Assembly: GCF_900142895.1 (NCBI RefSeq)
Contig: NZ_LT670847.1
Span: forward strand, 868,001-932,000
DNA: 64,000 nucleotides
DNA from: Vreelandella subglaciescola
Lineage (GTDB): Bacteria > Pseudomonadota > Gammaproteobacteria > Pseudomonadales > Halomonadaceae
Reading direction: 5' to 3'
Positions 1-8,321 of this stretch are shown here, piece by piece (positions within the stretch are counted from its first letter, which is position 1; each line of letters opens with the position of its first letter). The notes below the pieces were generated by a model that saw only the letters and a list, made by a program, of their open reading frames with translations, was not told the DNA's origin and ran no database searches. The translations under genes and the position numbers were made by a program.

Positions 1-1
1 A

Positions 2-15
2 GCCGGAAATCCGGC
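2..15 (-). terminator. Possible mdh terminator hairpin, cut by window edge
   Basis: A six-base inverted repeat, GCCGGA-AA-TCCGGC, lies immediately downstream of the malate dehydrogenase stop codon on the minus strand. A factor-independent terminator would need a following T tract, which would lie outside the window, so this stays a candidate. Confidence 0.3.
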
Positions 16-17
16 CA

Positions 18-992
18 TTAACCCAGCAGGTGCTCTACCGCCGTGCGTTCTTCACGCAGTTCTTTCTCGGTGGCCTGCATTCTTTCCTTGCTGAACGCAT
101 CCAGCTCGAAACCCTGAACGATTTCATAGCTGCCGCCCTTGCAGCGCACCGGGTAGGAATAAATGATGCCTTCCTCGATGCCGTAACTGCCATCGGATGG
201 AATCGACATGCTGACGATGCCATCACAGCCCAGCGCCCAGTCGCGCATATGGTCGATGGCCGCCGAGGCTGCCGAGGCCGCCGAAGACGCACCACGCGCC
301 TTGATGATGGCCGCGCCGCGCTGCTGTACGGTGGGGATGAAGTCGTTTTCGTACCAGTCGCGCTCAACCAGATCCAGGGCCGGCTTGCCGTCCACCTGGC
401 ACTGAGAAATATCCGGGTACTGGGTCGCGCTGTGGTTGCCCCAGACAATCATGCTGTCAACGTCGGTCACGTGCTTGCCGGTCTTTTGTGCCAGCTGGGT
501 CAGCGCGCGGTTGTGGTCCAGGCGAGTCATCGCGGTGAACTGGCCGGCATCAAGGTCCGGCGCGTTGCACGAGGCGATCAGCGCGTTGGTGTTGGCCGGG
601 TTACCCACGACCAGCACACGCACGTCGTTGCTGGCACTGTCGTTCAGCGCCTTGCCCTGCACGGAGAAAATGGCCGCGTTGGCTTCCAGCAGGTCTTTAC
701 GCTCCATGCCCGGGCCACGCGGGCGAGAGCCCACCAGCAGCGCATAGTCGGCATCCTTGAACGCGACGTTGGCATCATCGGTGGCAACGATATCGCGCAC
801 CAGCGGGTAGGCGCAGTCGTTGACTTCCATGACCACACCGTTCATGGCCTCCATGGCCTGGGGGATTTCCAGCAGCTGGAGAATGACGGGCTGATCCGGC
901 CCCAGCATATCGCCTGCGGCAATGCGGAAAATAAGAGAATAGCTAATCTGGCCGGCACCGCCGGTAATCGCAATACGGACTGGATCTTTCAT
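18..992 (-). CDS. mdh: Malate dehydrogenase
   Basis: NAD-dependent malate dehydrogenase of about 324 residues, interconverting malate and oxaloacetate in the TCA cycle in the cytoplasm. The N-terminal Rossmann loop reads [12 protein letters not shown]. The substrate and catalytic region is visible as TRLDHNRA and [12 protein letters not shown], the latter carrying the active-site histidine. The protein is of the longer cytosolic-like MDH type common in Proteobacteria, not the ~312-residue E. coli type. Two ATGs sit in tandem. The AAGGAG ribosome site is only two bases from the first but five from the second, so the second (992) is preferred over 995. The gene is transcribed alone and is divergent from the RND pump operon. 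Confidence 0.95.
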   Translation of the reverse strand: MKDPVRIAITGGAGQISYSLIFRIAAGDMLGPDQPVILQLLEIPQAMEAMNGVVMEVNDCAYPLVRDIVATDDANVAFKDADYALLVGSRPRGPGMERKDLLEANAAIFSVQGKALNDSASNDVRVLVVGNPANTNALIASCNAPDLDAGQFTAMTRLDHNRALTQLAQKTGKHVTDVDSMIVWGNHSATQYPDISQCQVDGKPALDLVERDWYENDFIPTVQQRGAAIIKARGASSAASAASAAIDHMRDWALGCDGIVSMSIPSDGSYGIEEGIIYSYPVRCKGGSYEIVQGFELDAFSKERMQATEKELREERTAVEHLLG

Positions 993-995
993 CAT

Positions 996-1230
996 GGCTC
1001 CTTGGTTATTTCGCCTTGGGGTTCGGCCACGCCGAACGCTGCGACGCCTTGATATTATGCGTCGGGCGGTAAAAACTCAATCAGACCTGTGGCTTAGGCT
1101 CTCGTAGACAAATCGTGGGAGAACAGTTGCCCCGACGCCTTGCTATCGGTCAGGCTAAGCGCTTTCGAGCTCAGCGCTGTATAGGTTTGTCTGGCGTGGC
1201 TGTGTCTCCCTCCCACATACGGATACGTTC
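996..1230. promoter_or_regulatory. Divergent mdh / RND-pump intergenic region with a palindrome
   Basis: This 235-base gap separates mdh (minus strand) from the RND pump (plus strand) and should hold both promoters. A perfect seven-base inverted repeat, GTTCGGC-CAC-GCCGAAC, lies at 1021-1037, inside what would be the mdh leader. It could be an operator or a leader hairpin. A weak sigma-70-like pair for mdh is TTGAGT (complement of 1075-1080) with CATAAT (complement of 1054-1059), but the 15-base spacing is short. No clear promoter was found for the pump genes. Confidence 0.35.
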
Positions 1231-2352
1231 ATGCGGCAACAGCGATTTTCCCGGCTGCCTTTTTCCTACGTACTGGCAAGCCTGCTTTTACTCGCCCTGG
1301 TACTCTGGCTCGCACTGGGTGATTTCAATGCCTTCAAGGATGAGGCGCCCGAGGACACTACCACGCCGCCCGCCCCCACGCGCGTTGAAACACGCCGGCT
1401 CGAAAGCGTAGATTACACCCCCACCCGGGTGGTACAGGGCGCGCTTGAAGCCAACCGCGACGTCGCGCTGCGCGCCAGTGTCGAAGGCCTGGTGAAAGAC
1501 AAGCCCGTCAAGCAGGGCGCCAGCGTCAGCGCCGGCGAGACGCTGCTCGTACTGGACAACGACGCTCTTCCCGAGCGCTTGGCGGAAGCCCGCGATAACG
1601 TTGAGCTGGCTCGCGCCGAGCTGGCCGGAGCGCAACAATTGCGCCAGCGCGAGCTGATCTCGAAGCCCGAGCTTTTGCGCCTGCGCGCCGCCCTCAGCCA
1701 ACGTGTGGCCGAAACGGCACGGCTGAAAAAACAGCAGGCCGACACCCGCCCGCAAGCCCCCTTTGACGGCACGCTTGATCGCGTCAGCGTCACACTGGGC
1801 GAGCTGTTACAGCCCGGCGAAGAATGGGGGCGGCTGATCGACGACGCTACGCTCAAAGGTATCGGCTGGGTGTCGCAGCAAGACGTGGCTCCGCTCGCAG
1901 CAGGCCAGCCCGTCACCACCCGCCTGTTAAGCGGCGACACCCTGCAGGGCACGCTGACCCACGTGGCCAGCCGCGCCGCTGAAGATACCCGCAGCTTTTA
2001 CCTTGAAGTGACGCTTAACAACCCCGAGCACCGGCGCTTGGCCGGCGGCAGCGCCGAACTGACCATTGCCCTGCCCTCGCGCCAGGTGCACACGCTTTCG
2101 CCGGCGCTGTTACAACTGACGACCAACGGCGAGCTGGCCGTCAAACACGTTGACGACGACGGCCTCGTTGAACAAACCGCCGTCGAGCTGATCAGCGCTG
2201 ACACCCGGCAAGCCTACGTCGCCGGGCTGCCCGACAGCGTGCGCCTGATCACCCTGGGCGCGGGGCTGGTGGAGCCCGGCGAGCGCGTGGAAAGCGTTCC
2301 TGAAGACGCCTCTCAAGAACGACAGGGAGCCGCCCATGCGCCAGCTGATTGA
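1231..2352 (+). CDS. RND efflux pump periplasmic adaptor (membrane fusion protein)
   Basis: A 373-residue HlyD/AcrA-type membrane fusion protein linking an inner-membrane RND pump to an outer-membrane channel. Residues about 10-30 form one hydrophobic N-terminal anchor with no lipobox cysteine. Residues about 70-115 form the first half of the barrel-sandwich (lipoyl-like) domain, followed by a short helical hairpin (about 110-165) and the second half with a QAPFDGTLDRV motif near 175. A beta-barrel domain and a membrane-proximal domain follow. Its last 17 bases overlap the start of the RND permease, so the two are translationally coupled. The Shine-Dalgarno sequence is weak. No TolC-like gene follows, so the outer-membrane partner must be encoded elsewhere. 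The substrate cannot be inferred. Confidence 0.88.
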   Translation: MRQQRFSRLPFSYVLASLLLLALVLWLALGDFNAFKDEAPEDTTTPPAPTRVETRRLESVDYTPTRVVQGALEANRDVALRASVEGLVKDKPVKQGASVSAGETLLVLDNDALPERLAEARDNVELARAELAGAQQLRQRELISKPELLRLRAALSQRVAETARLKKQQADTRPQAPFDGTLDRVSVTLGELLQPGEEWGRLIDDATLKGIGWVSQQDVAPLAAGQPVTTRLLSGDTLQGTLTHVASRAAEDTRSFYLEVTLNNPEHRRLAGGSAELTIALPSRQVHTLSPALLQLTTNGELAVKHVDDDGLVEQTAVELISADTRQAYVAGLPDSVRLITLGAGLVEPGERVESVPEDASQERQGAAHAPAD

Positions 2353-5300
2353 TGCGGCCATCACCTATTCGCGCACGACGCTAATGCTGCTGGTGGGGCT
2401 GTTGCTGGCCGGCATTGCCGCGTGGCAGGTCATTCCCAAGGAAGCCAACCCCGACGTCACAATCCCGATTATTTACGTGTCGATGACCCTTGAAGGCGTC
2501 AGCCCCGAGGACGGCGAGCGCCTGCTGATTCGCCCCATGGAACAGGAGCTGCGCGGCATCGAGGGGCTGCACAAGTTCACCGCTCAGGCGAGCGAGGGTC
2601 ACGCCTCGATTACGCTTGAGTTTGACGCCGGCTTTGATGCCGACACCGCCCTGTCCGACGTCCGCGAGAAAGTCGATATCGCCCGCAGCAGCCTGCCCTC
2701 CGAGGCCGAGGAGCCGCGTGTCACCGAGGTCAACGTCTCCGAGTTTCCGGTATTGACGCTGGGGCTTTCCGGCCAGCTTGACCTGCGCGAACGGGTCGCC
2801 GTCGCACGACGCTTGAAAGAAGAGATCGAAGGCATTGCCGACGTTCTCGAGGTCGAGATTGCCGGCGAACGCGACGACCTGCTGGAAATCATCGTCGACC
2901 CGCTGGTGCTGTCCAGCTACCAGCTGAACTTTGACACACTGCTCAACAACGTACGCAACAATAACCGGCTGGTTGCCGCGGGCAGTCTGGACACCGGCGC
3001 CGGGCGCACCGCGCTCAAGGTGCCCGGTATCATTGAAAACCTCGACGACGTAATGAGCATACCGATCAAGGTCGAAGACGACCGCGTGGTCACCTTTGGC
3101 GACGTCGCCTGGATCAACCCCACGTTCAAGGACCCCGAAGGCTTTGCCCGCATTGCCGGCAAGCCCGCCGTGGTGCTGGAAATTTCCAAACGCGCCGGCG
3201 CCAACATCATCGCCACCATTCGCGCCGTTGACGAATTGATGGACACCGCCAGCACAGAATTTCCCGAGGCGCTCAGCCTCACCACCATTCTGGACCAATC
3301 GACCACGGTCGAAGACATGCTCGGCGAGCTGTTGAACAACGTCATGACCGCCGTGCTGCTGGTGCTCATCGTGGTCGTCGCGGCCATGGGCTGGCGTACT
3401 TCGCTACTCGTGGGGCTGACCATTCCCGGCGCGTTTCTGACCGGCATCATGCTGATCTGGGCGTTGGGTTTTACGCTTAACATCGTGGTGCTGTTCGCGC
3501 TGATTCTGGTGGCCGGTATGCTGGTTGACGGCGCGATTGTGGTCAGCGAGCTGGCCGACCGCCACCTGCGCGAAGGCATGGCCCCGCGGGAGGCCTGGCT
3601 GGCCGCCGCCACGCGCATGAGCTGGCCGGTGATTGCCTCAACGGCCACCACGCTGGTGGTTTTCATGCCGCTGCTGTTCTGGCCGGGCGTGGTCGGACAG
3701 TTCATGAAATACCTGCCCGCCACGGTGATCCTCTGCCTGCTGGCATCGCTTGCCATGGCGCTGGTGTTCCTGCCCACGCTGGGCAGCCTATTCACCCGCC
3801 AAAACGTCTCTCACCGTTCGCCCGACGGCCACCGCACTGCCGGTAATACGACTTTCGGACGTGGCTACCGCCGCGTGCTGACCCGATTACTCAGCCACCC
3901 CGGCTGGGTTGTGCTCATCGCCGTGTTGCTGATGGGCGTATCCTACAGCGGCTATGCGCGTTTTAATCACGGGGTCGAGTTTTTCCCCAGCGTCGAACCC
4001 GACAGCGCCCAGCTACTGGTGCGTGCCCGGGGCGATTTTTCCGCGCAGGAAACCGATGCCATCGTGCAACGCGTAGAGCAACGCCTGGGCGGCATGAACG
4101 AGGTTGAAGCGCTTTACGCCCGCTCCTTTGCCACGCCCAACGAGCAAATGGGCAACGACGTGATTGGCGTACTGCAATTTCAGTTCACCGATTGGTACAA
4201 GCGCCGCCCGGCGCAGGCGATACTCGACGACATGGCGCGTCGCACCGCATCACTGCCCGGCATCGTCATAGAGTCCCAGGAGCAGGAAAAGGGCCCGAGC
4301 AGCGGCAAGCCCATCGTGCTGGAAATCAGCGCCACCGACCCGCAGCAAGCCAGCGCAGCGGTAGACCAGTTAAAAGCGACCATGCGCGAGCTCGGCGGCT
4401 TTATCGACGTGGAAGATGATCGTAGCCTGCCGGGCGTGGAATGGCGCATCAAGGTAGACCGCGAAGCCGCCGCTCGGCTGGGGGCCGACGTCACCACCGT
4501 GGGCAGCGCCGTACAGCTTTTGACCAACGGGCTGAAAGTGGCCGAGTATCGCCCGCCCACCGCCAATGATGAGGTGGATATCCGCGTGCGGCTGCCAAAA
4601 GGCTGGCGCTCGCTCAATCAGCTTGAGCGGCTGACCATCAACACTCCGCGCGGGCAGGTGCCCATTACCCACTTCGTCGAGATTGCGCCCGCGCCCAAGG
4701 TGAGCACGCTGAGCCGTATCAACGGGCGCCGGGCGATTACCCTCAAGGCCGATATGGCGCCCGATGCCCAGGCCACAGAACGCCTGGCAGCACTCTTTGA
4801 CGCGACGCAAGACACGCTGCCAGACGGCGTGCAGGTCAACGTGGCCGGCGAGCAGCAGGATCAGCAGGAGGCGTCGCAGTTTCTTTTTAGCGCCTTTGGT
4901 GTGGCGATTGCGCTGATGGCGCTGATTCTGGTCACCCAGTTCAACAGCTTTTATCAGGCCGCATTGGTGCTCTCGGCCATCGTATTCTCTACCGCTGGCG
5001 TGCTGATCGGGCTATGGGTAACCGGCCAGGCGTTTGGCGTGGTGATGGTCGGCATGGGGATTATTGCGCTGGCGGGGATCGTGGTGAACAACAACATTGT
5101 GCTGATCGACACCTACAACGAGCTGCGTGGCGAAGGCATGACGCCGGCCACCGCCGCGCTTGAAGCGGGCTGTTTGCGCCTGCGTCCGGTACTCCTGACG
5201 GCGATTACCACGGTGCTGGGGCTGATGCCGATGGTGCTCGGCATCAACGTCAATCTGCTGGCGCCGGCGCTGGGGTTCAACGCGCCCTCGACGCAGTGGT

Positions 5301-5440
5301 GGGGGCAAATGTCCAGCGCGATTGCCGGCGGGCTGACCTTCGCCACCGGGCTTACGCTGTTACTCACCCCCTGCATGCTGGTACTTGGCGAACGCCGCAA
5401 GCGTCAGACGCTACCCGCCGCTGAACAAGCACCCGGTTAA
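2336..5440 (+). CDS. RND-family multidrug efflux permease
   Basis: A 1034-residue AcrB/HAE1-like proton-driven RND permease of full family length, with about 12 membrane helices and two large periplasmic loops. It opens with a first helix near residues 15-33 followed by the PNVTIP-like stretch EANPDVTIPIIYVS. The transmembrane-4 motif reads GMLVDGAIVVSELADRH, so the usual tandem Asp pair of AcrB is Asp398-Gly399. In TM10 the position of AcrB Lys940 reads VVNNNIVLID (Asn918-920). The proton relay therefore differs from AcrB; related RND subgroups also carry Asn there. It is cotranscribed with the upstream adaptor. Its stop overlaps the stop of rsd on the other strand by four bases (TTAA). Confidence 0.93.
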   Translation: MRQLIDAAITYSRTTLMLLVGLLLAGIAAWQVIPKEANPDVTIPIIYVSMTLEGVSPEDGERLLIRPMEQELRGIEGLHKFTAQASEGHASITLEFDAGFDADTALSDVREKVDIARSSLPSEAEEPRVTEVNVSEFPVLTLGLSGQLDLRERVAVARRLKEEIEGIADVLEVEIAGERDDLLEIIVDPLVLSSYQLNFDTLLNNVRNNNRLVAAGSLDTGAGRTALKVPGIIENLDDVMSIPIKVEDDRVVTFGDVAWINPTFKDPEGFARIAGKPAVVLEISKRAGANIIATIRAVDELMDTASTEFPEALSLTTILDQSTTVEDMLGELLNNVMTAVLLVLIVVVAAMGWRTSLLVGLTIPGAFLTGIMLIWALGFTLNIVVLFALILVAGMLVDGAIVVSELADRHLREGMAPREAWLAAATRMSWPVIASTATTLVVFMPLLFWPGVVGQFMKYLPATVILCLLASLAMALVFLPTLGSLFTRQNVSHRSPDGHRTAGNTTFGRGYRRVLTRLLSHPGWVVLIAVLLMGVSYSGYARFNHGVEFFPSVEPDSAQLLVRARGDFSAQETDAIVQRVEQRLGGMNEVEALYARSFATPNEQMGNDVIGVLQFQFTDWYKRRPAQAILDDMARRTASLPGIVIESQEQEKGPSSGKPIVLEISATDPQQASAAVDQLKATMRELGGFIDVEDDRSLPGVEWRIKVDREAAARLGADVTTVGSAVQLLTNGLKVAEYRPPTANDEVDIRVRLPKGWRSLNQLERLTINTPRGQVPITHFVEIAPAPKVSTLSRINGRRAITLKADMAPDAQATERLAALFDATQDTLPDGVQVNVAGEQQDQQEASQFLFSAFGVAIALMALILVTQFNSFYQAALVLSAIVFSTAGVLIGLWVTGQAFGVVMVGMGIIALAGIVVNNNIVLIDTYNELRGEGMTPATAALEAGCLRLRPVLLTAITTVLGLMPMVLGINVNLLAPALGFNAPSTQWWGQMSSAIAGGLTFATGLTLLLTPCMLVLGERRKRQTLPAAEQAPG

Positions 5441-5928
5441 GCGGTGCCCGGCGCGGCCTGCTGCGGGCTATTGACCGCGTGCAGCCGCGCCACCAGCTGG
5501 TCTTCCAGAGCAAAACGCTCGGTCAACCCTTTGGCCAGGCGGTCAAGCCAGGCCGGCAAACGAGCCATGTTATGCTCGCAGCGCACCGGCGTGGCGTAGT
5601 CGTCATCAAAGGCCAGCGTCAGCTCAGTGGACATGTCGAGCCGCTCCAGCAGCTTTCCGGCAAGCCCTACAGCCGGCGCGTCGTTGAAGGCTTTGGCTTC
5701 CTGGGCCAGCTGCGGGTAGACCTTGAAGTGGCCAGAGCTGATGTAGTCCATCAGGTGTTCGCTAAAGCGGTCGATGCGTGCCTTGCTGACTTCGGTCAGG
5801 TCATCGTCGCAGGCGTCTTGCAGCTCAATAAAAGCCACCAGCAGCGCCCGGCGCTGTTCCAGCAAATGATCGATAACGGTGTGAACGCCGCCCCAGCGCT
5901 CCAACGCATTTTTATAATTTTTAAACAT
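5437..5928 (-). CDS. rsd: Anti-sigma-70 factor Rsd/AlgQ
   Basis: A 163-residue Rsd/AlgQ-family protein. Family members bind the housekeeping sigma-70 subunit, favour alternative sigma factors in stationary phase and interact with HPr. The N-terminal MFKNYKNALERWGGVHTVID stretch and the central LVAFIELQD stretch are typical, and the whole chain is helical with no membrane segment. An in-frame start exists seven codons upstream, but AAGGAG lies eight bases before the internal ATG at 5928, so that start is chosen. The gene is convergent with and touches the RND permease gene. Confidence 0.9.
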   Translation of the reverse strand: MFKNYKNALERWGGVHTVIDHLLEQRRALLVAFIELQDACDDDLTEVSKARIDRFSEHLMDYISSGHFKVYPQLAQEAKAFNDAPAVGLAGKLLERLDMSTELTLAFDDDYATPVRCEHNMARLPAWLDRLAKGLTERFALEDQLVARLHAVNSPQQAAPGTA

Positions 5929-6007
5929 GGCGTATCTCCTTGGCAACAATCTCTTTACACACAGACACCTTACCTACAGTCGAGACTCACCTTTCCCCAT
6001 GCGGCTG

Positions 6008-6520
6008 TCAATTGCCACACGCAGGGCGTTTCAACGCTCGCCACAGCATCGCCAGCGGAAACGCCGCTAACACGACAAATCCGGCAAGCGTCCACGCCGG
6101 CAGTGACAGTCCCAGAAACGCCGCGTCGATGCTGGCGCACTCGCCGGAGCCGGAGAGTACCGTGGCCACCACTTCCTGCATCGGCAGCACATCCACCATG
6201 TAATCAAGCCCCGGGCCGCAGCTGGGCACCTGATCCGGCGGCAGCGACTGCAGCCACACATGGCGTCCGGCGACAAAAGCGCCGCCAGCCACCGCTACAA
6301 ACGCCAGCAAGGCGTAAATCGCACGCCCCACACGCCCGGCCGGGTTATGCATTGCCGCCACGGCCAGTACCAGCCCCGTGGCTATTACGCCGACGCGCTG
6401 AAAAATGCATAGCGGGCAGGGTTCAAGCCCGCCAATGTGCTCCAGGCCCAGCGCTACGGCCATCATCAGCACGCACAGCGCCAGGCCGCCAAGGGCCAGG
6501 CGGCGGAAAGACAACGTCAT
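6008..6520 (-). CDS. dsbB: Disulfide bond formation protein B
   Basis: A 170-residue inner-membrane quinone reductase that reoxidises periplasmic DsbA. Four hydrophobic segments are visible, at about residues 8-26, 41-60, 67-85 and 143-162. The first redox pair is the CPLC motif near residue 35. The second pair lies in the large periplasmic loop (PSCGPG, then SGECAS about 26 residues on). The start codon overlaps the gshA stop as ATGA, so translation is coupled to gshA. A dsbG gene lies elsewhere in the window (39.9 kb). Confidence 0.95.
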   Translation of the reverse strand: MTLSFRRLALGGLALCVLMMAVALGLEHIGGLEPCPLCIFQRVGVIATGLVLAVAAMHNPAGRVGRAIYALLAFVAVAGGAFVAGRHVWLQSLPPDQVPSCGPGLDYMVDVLPMQEVVATVLSGSGECASIDAAFLGLSLPAWTLAGFVVLAAFPLAMLWRALKRPACGN

Positions 6521-8157
6521 GAGGCTTCTCCGGCACTCAGCGGCGTTATCGCACGCGACTCGCGGGCGCGGGCAAAATAGTCGGCCATAAAGTCGTCAAA
6601 GCGCGGCTCGTCGACTGCTTCCATGTCGCGCTGCTGCTGATGCGACGTCACCGCCTGCTGCGCAAGCAGCGCGTCGTCAAGCGTGGTCGAGGTCTGGCGG
6701 CGCAGCCTGTCGGCCTGCTCCTTGGCCAGTGACAACACCACATCGTTGAACGACGCCCCCTCACCACGCATCCGCTCAAGCAGCTGGGCCGAGGGCGTCA
6801 GCGCGGCGTCCTGCAGGCGCGGCGCCAGCGCGGCCAGCGCGTCAAGGTGCGGCGTGCCGTCTTCTGCGGCGTCCAGCAGCTCAGCGACCGACTGCATATC
6901 GCCAACGATCTGCTCGCCCCACTCGCGCACGCCAATGGCTTCGCCGTTGTTGCTCAGGCGCAGCGCCGGATCGCGGCCGCGTTCGACCACCAGCCGACGG
7001 TTATCGTCCAGATGATCGCACTCTTCGTCGGAAATCCACGGGCTGTCGCTCAACAGGCACCACATCAGGAAGGTATCCAGAAAGCGCATCTGGGTTTCTG
7101 TCACGCCCAGCGGATCAAACGGGTTCAGATCGAGGCAGCGCACTTCGATGTACTCCACGCCCCGGGCTTCCAGCGCCTGGCTGGGCGTTTCGCCCTGGCT
7201 GGCCACGCGCTTGGGGCGAATATCGCTGTAATACTCGTTCTCGATCTGCAGAATATTGGCGTTGAGCTGGCGCCAGTCGCCGCCTTCGTTGACCCCCAGC
7301 GCCTGATAGTCGGGCCACGGCGTCGAGATGGCGTTGCGCAACGTATTGACGTAGTTGGACAGCGAATTGAAGCAGATTTTAAGCTGCTCCTGCACCTTGT
7401 TCTGGTAGCCCAGATCCGACATCCGCAGCGTGGTGGCAAAAGGTGCCACGTAGGTATCGTCGCCCAGCGGTTCCAGCTTGTCGGGCACGCGGCGGCCGTC
7501 AAGAAAGCTTTTGTCGATGGCCGGTGAGGCGCCAAACAAGTACAGCAGCAGCCAGCTGTGGCGGCGGAAATTGCGGATCAGGCCGAAATAGCGCGTCGAG
7601 CGGTAATCGTTGAACGGTGTCTCGGTCTGGCCTTCCACGTCGCGCAGCGCCTGCCACATCTCGTCGGGCAGCGAGACGTTGTAATGCACCCCGGCAATGG
7701 CCTGCATGATGCGCCCGTAGCGCACGTCGAGGCCCTTGCGGTACACGTGCTTCATCACCCCGGAGTTGGAACTGCCGAAATCGGCGATGGGTACGCTGTC
7801 GTTGCCTGAAAGCTTTGACGGCATGCTCGCCGGCCAGATCCACTCGCTATCCATGTGCCGATAGCTGTAAGCGTGCAGATCCGCGAGAAACGCCAGCGCC
7901 GCCCGAGGCTGGCAGAATACCGGTGTGATGTATTCCAGCAGCGACTCGGAATAATCGGTAGTAATGCTTGGGTGCGTCAGTTTTGAGCCCAGCGCCTCGG
8001 GGTGCGGGGTCTGCACAATGTGGCCACTCGCCTCCACGCGCAGCCCTTCTTTCTCGATGCCTCGCCGCAGGTGGCCCAGGCGCCCGGCGCGCGCCGCGGG
8101 CAACAGCTGTTCAATACGGTGCGCAAGCGTGGACGGCACGGTGAGTGGTTCAGACAA
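6517..8157 (-). CDS. gshA: Glutamate-cysteine ligase
   Basis: A roughly 546-residue class 1 (gammaproteobacterial) glutamate-cysteine ligase, the ATP-dependent first step of glutathione synthesis in the cytoplasm. The HLRRGIEKEGLRVE segment near residue 30 is the conserved N-terminal substrate/metal region. The core shows THPSITTDYSESLLEYIT and GARGVEYIEVRCLDLNPF-like blocks. Length is close to the 518 residues of E. coli. An in-frame GTG exists at 8166, but AAGGAG overlaps it and lies eight bases before a TTG at 8157, so TTG is the likelier start. It is cotranscribed with dsbB through an ATGA overlap. Confidence 0.93.
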   Translation of the reverse strand: MSEPLTVPSTLAHRIEQLLPAARAGRLGHLRRGIEKEGLRVEASGHIVQTPHPEALGSKLTHPSITTDYSESLLEYITPVFCQPRAALAFLADLHAYSYRHMDSEWIWPASMPSKLSGNDSVPIADFGSSNSGVMKHVYRKGLDVRYGRIMQAIAGVHYNVSLPDEMWQALRDVEGQTETPFNDYRSTRYFGLIRNFRRHSWLLLYLFGASPAIDKSFLDGRRVPDKLEPLGDDTYVAPFATTLRMSDLGYQNKVQEQLKICFNSLSNYVNTLRNAISTPWPDYQALGVNEGGDWRQLNANILQIENEYYSDIRPKRVASQGETPSQALEARGVEYIEVRCLDLNPFDPLGVTETQMRFLDTFLMWCLLSDSPWISDEECDHLDDNRRLVVERGRDPALRLSNNGEAIGVREWGEQIVGDMQSVAELLDAAEDGTPHLDALAALAPRLQDAALTPSAQLLERMRGEGASFNDVVLSLAKEQADRLRRQTSTTLDDALLAQQAVTSHQQQRDMEAVDEPRFDDFMADYFARARESRAITPLSAGEAS

Positions 8158-8293
8158 GGGAGACACTCCTTGTTAAGCGGCTCGCCGTCGCGAGCCTGAA
8201 TGAAAGCGGCAAACTCTACCGCACAAGCTAAAACACAGGCCGAGCGCACGCTTTAGCCTACGTTGGCCGCACGGTCTTTGACGCACAATATGG

Positions 8294-8310
8294 TGTCGCC
8301 CGAGGCGACA
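8294..8310 (-). terminator. Probable tex terminator hairpin
   Basis: A perfect seven-base inverted repeat, TGTCGCC-CGA-GGCGACA, begins 11 bases after the tex stop codon and precedes gshA. There is no strong T tract, so it may act with Rho or only as an mRNA 3' end. Confidence 0.45.
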
Positions 8311-8321
8311 TTCAAGCGCGC

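Noticed and set aside
30..1052. 340-codon plus-strand open frame opposite mdh
   Set aside because: It is a shadow of the high-G+C mdh gene; the protein lacks recognisable features and mdh is certain.
5479..6522. Long plus-strand open frame across rsd and dsbB
   Set aside because: It is antisense to two well-supported genes and has no family features.
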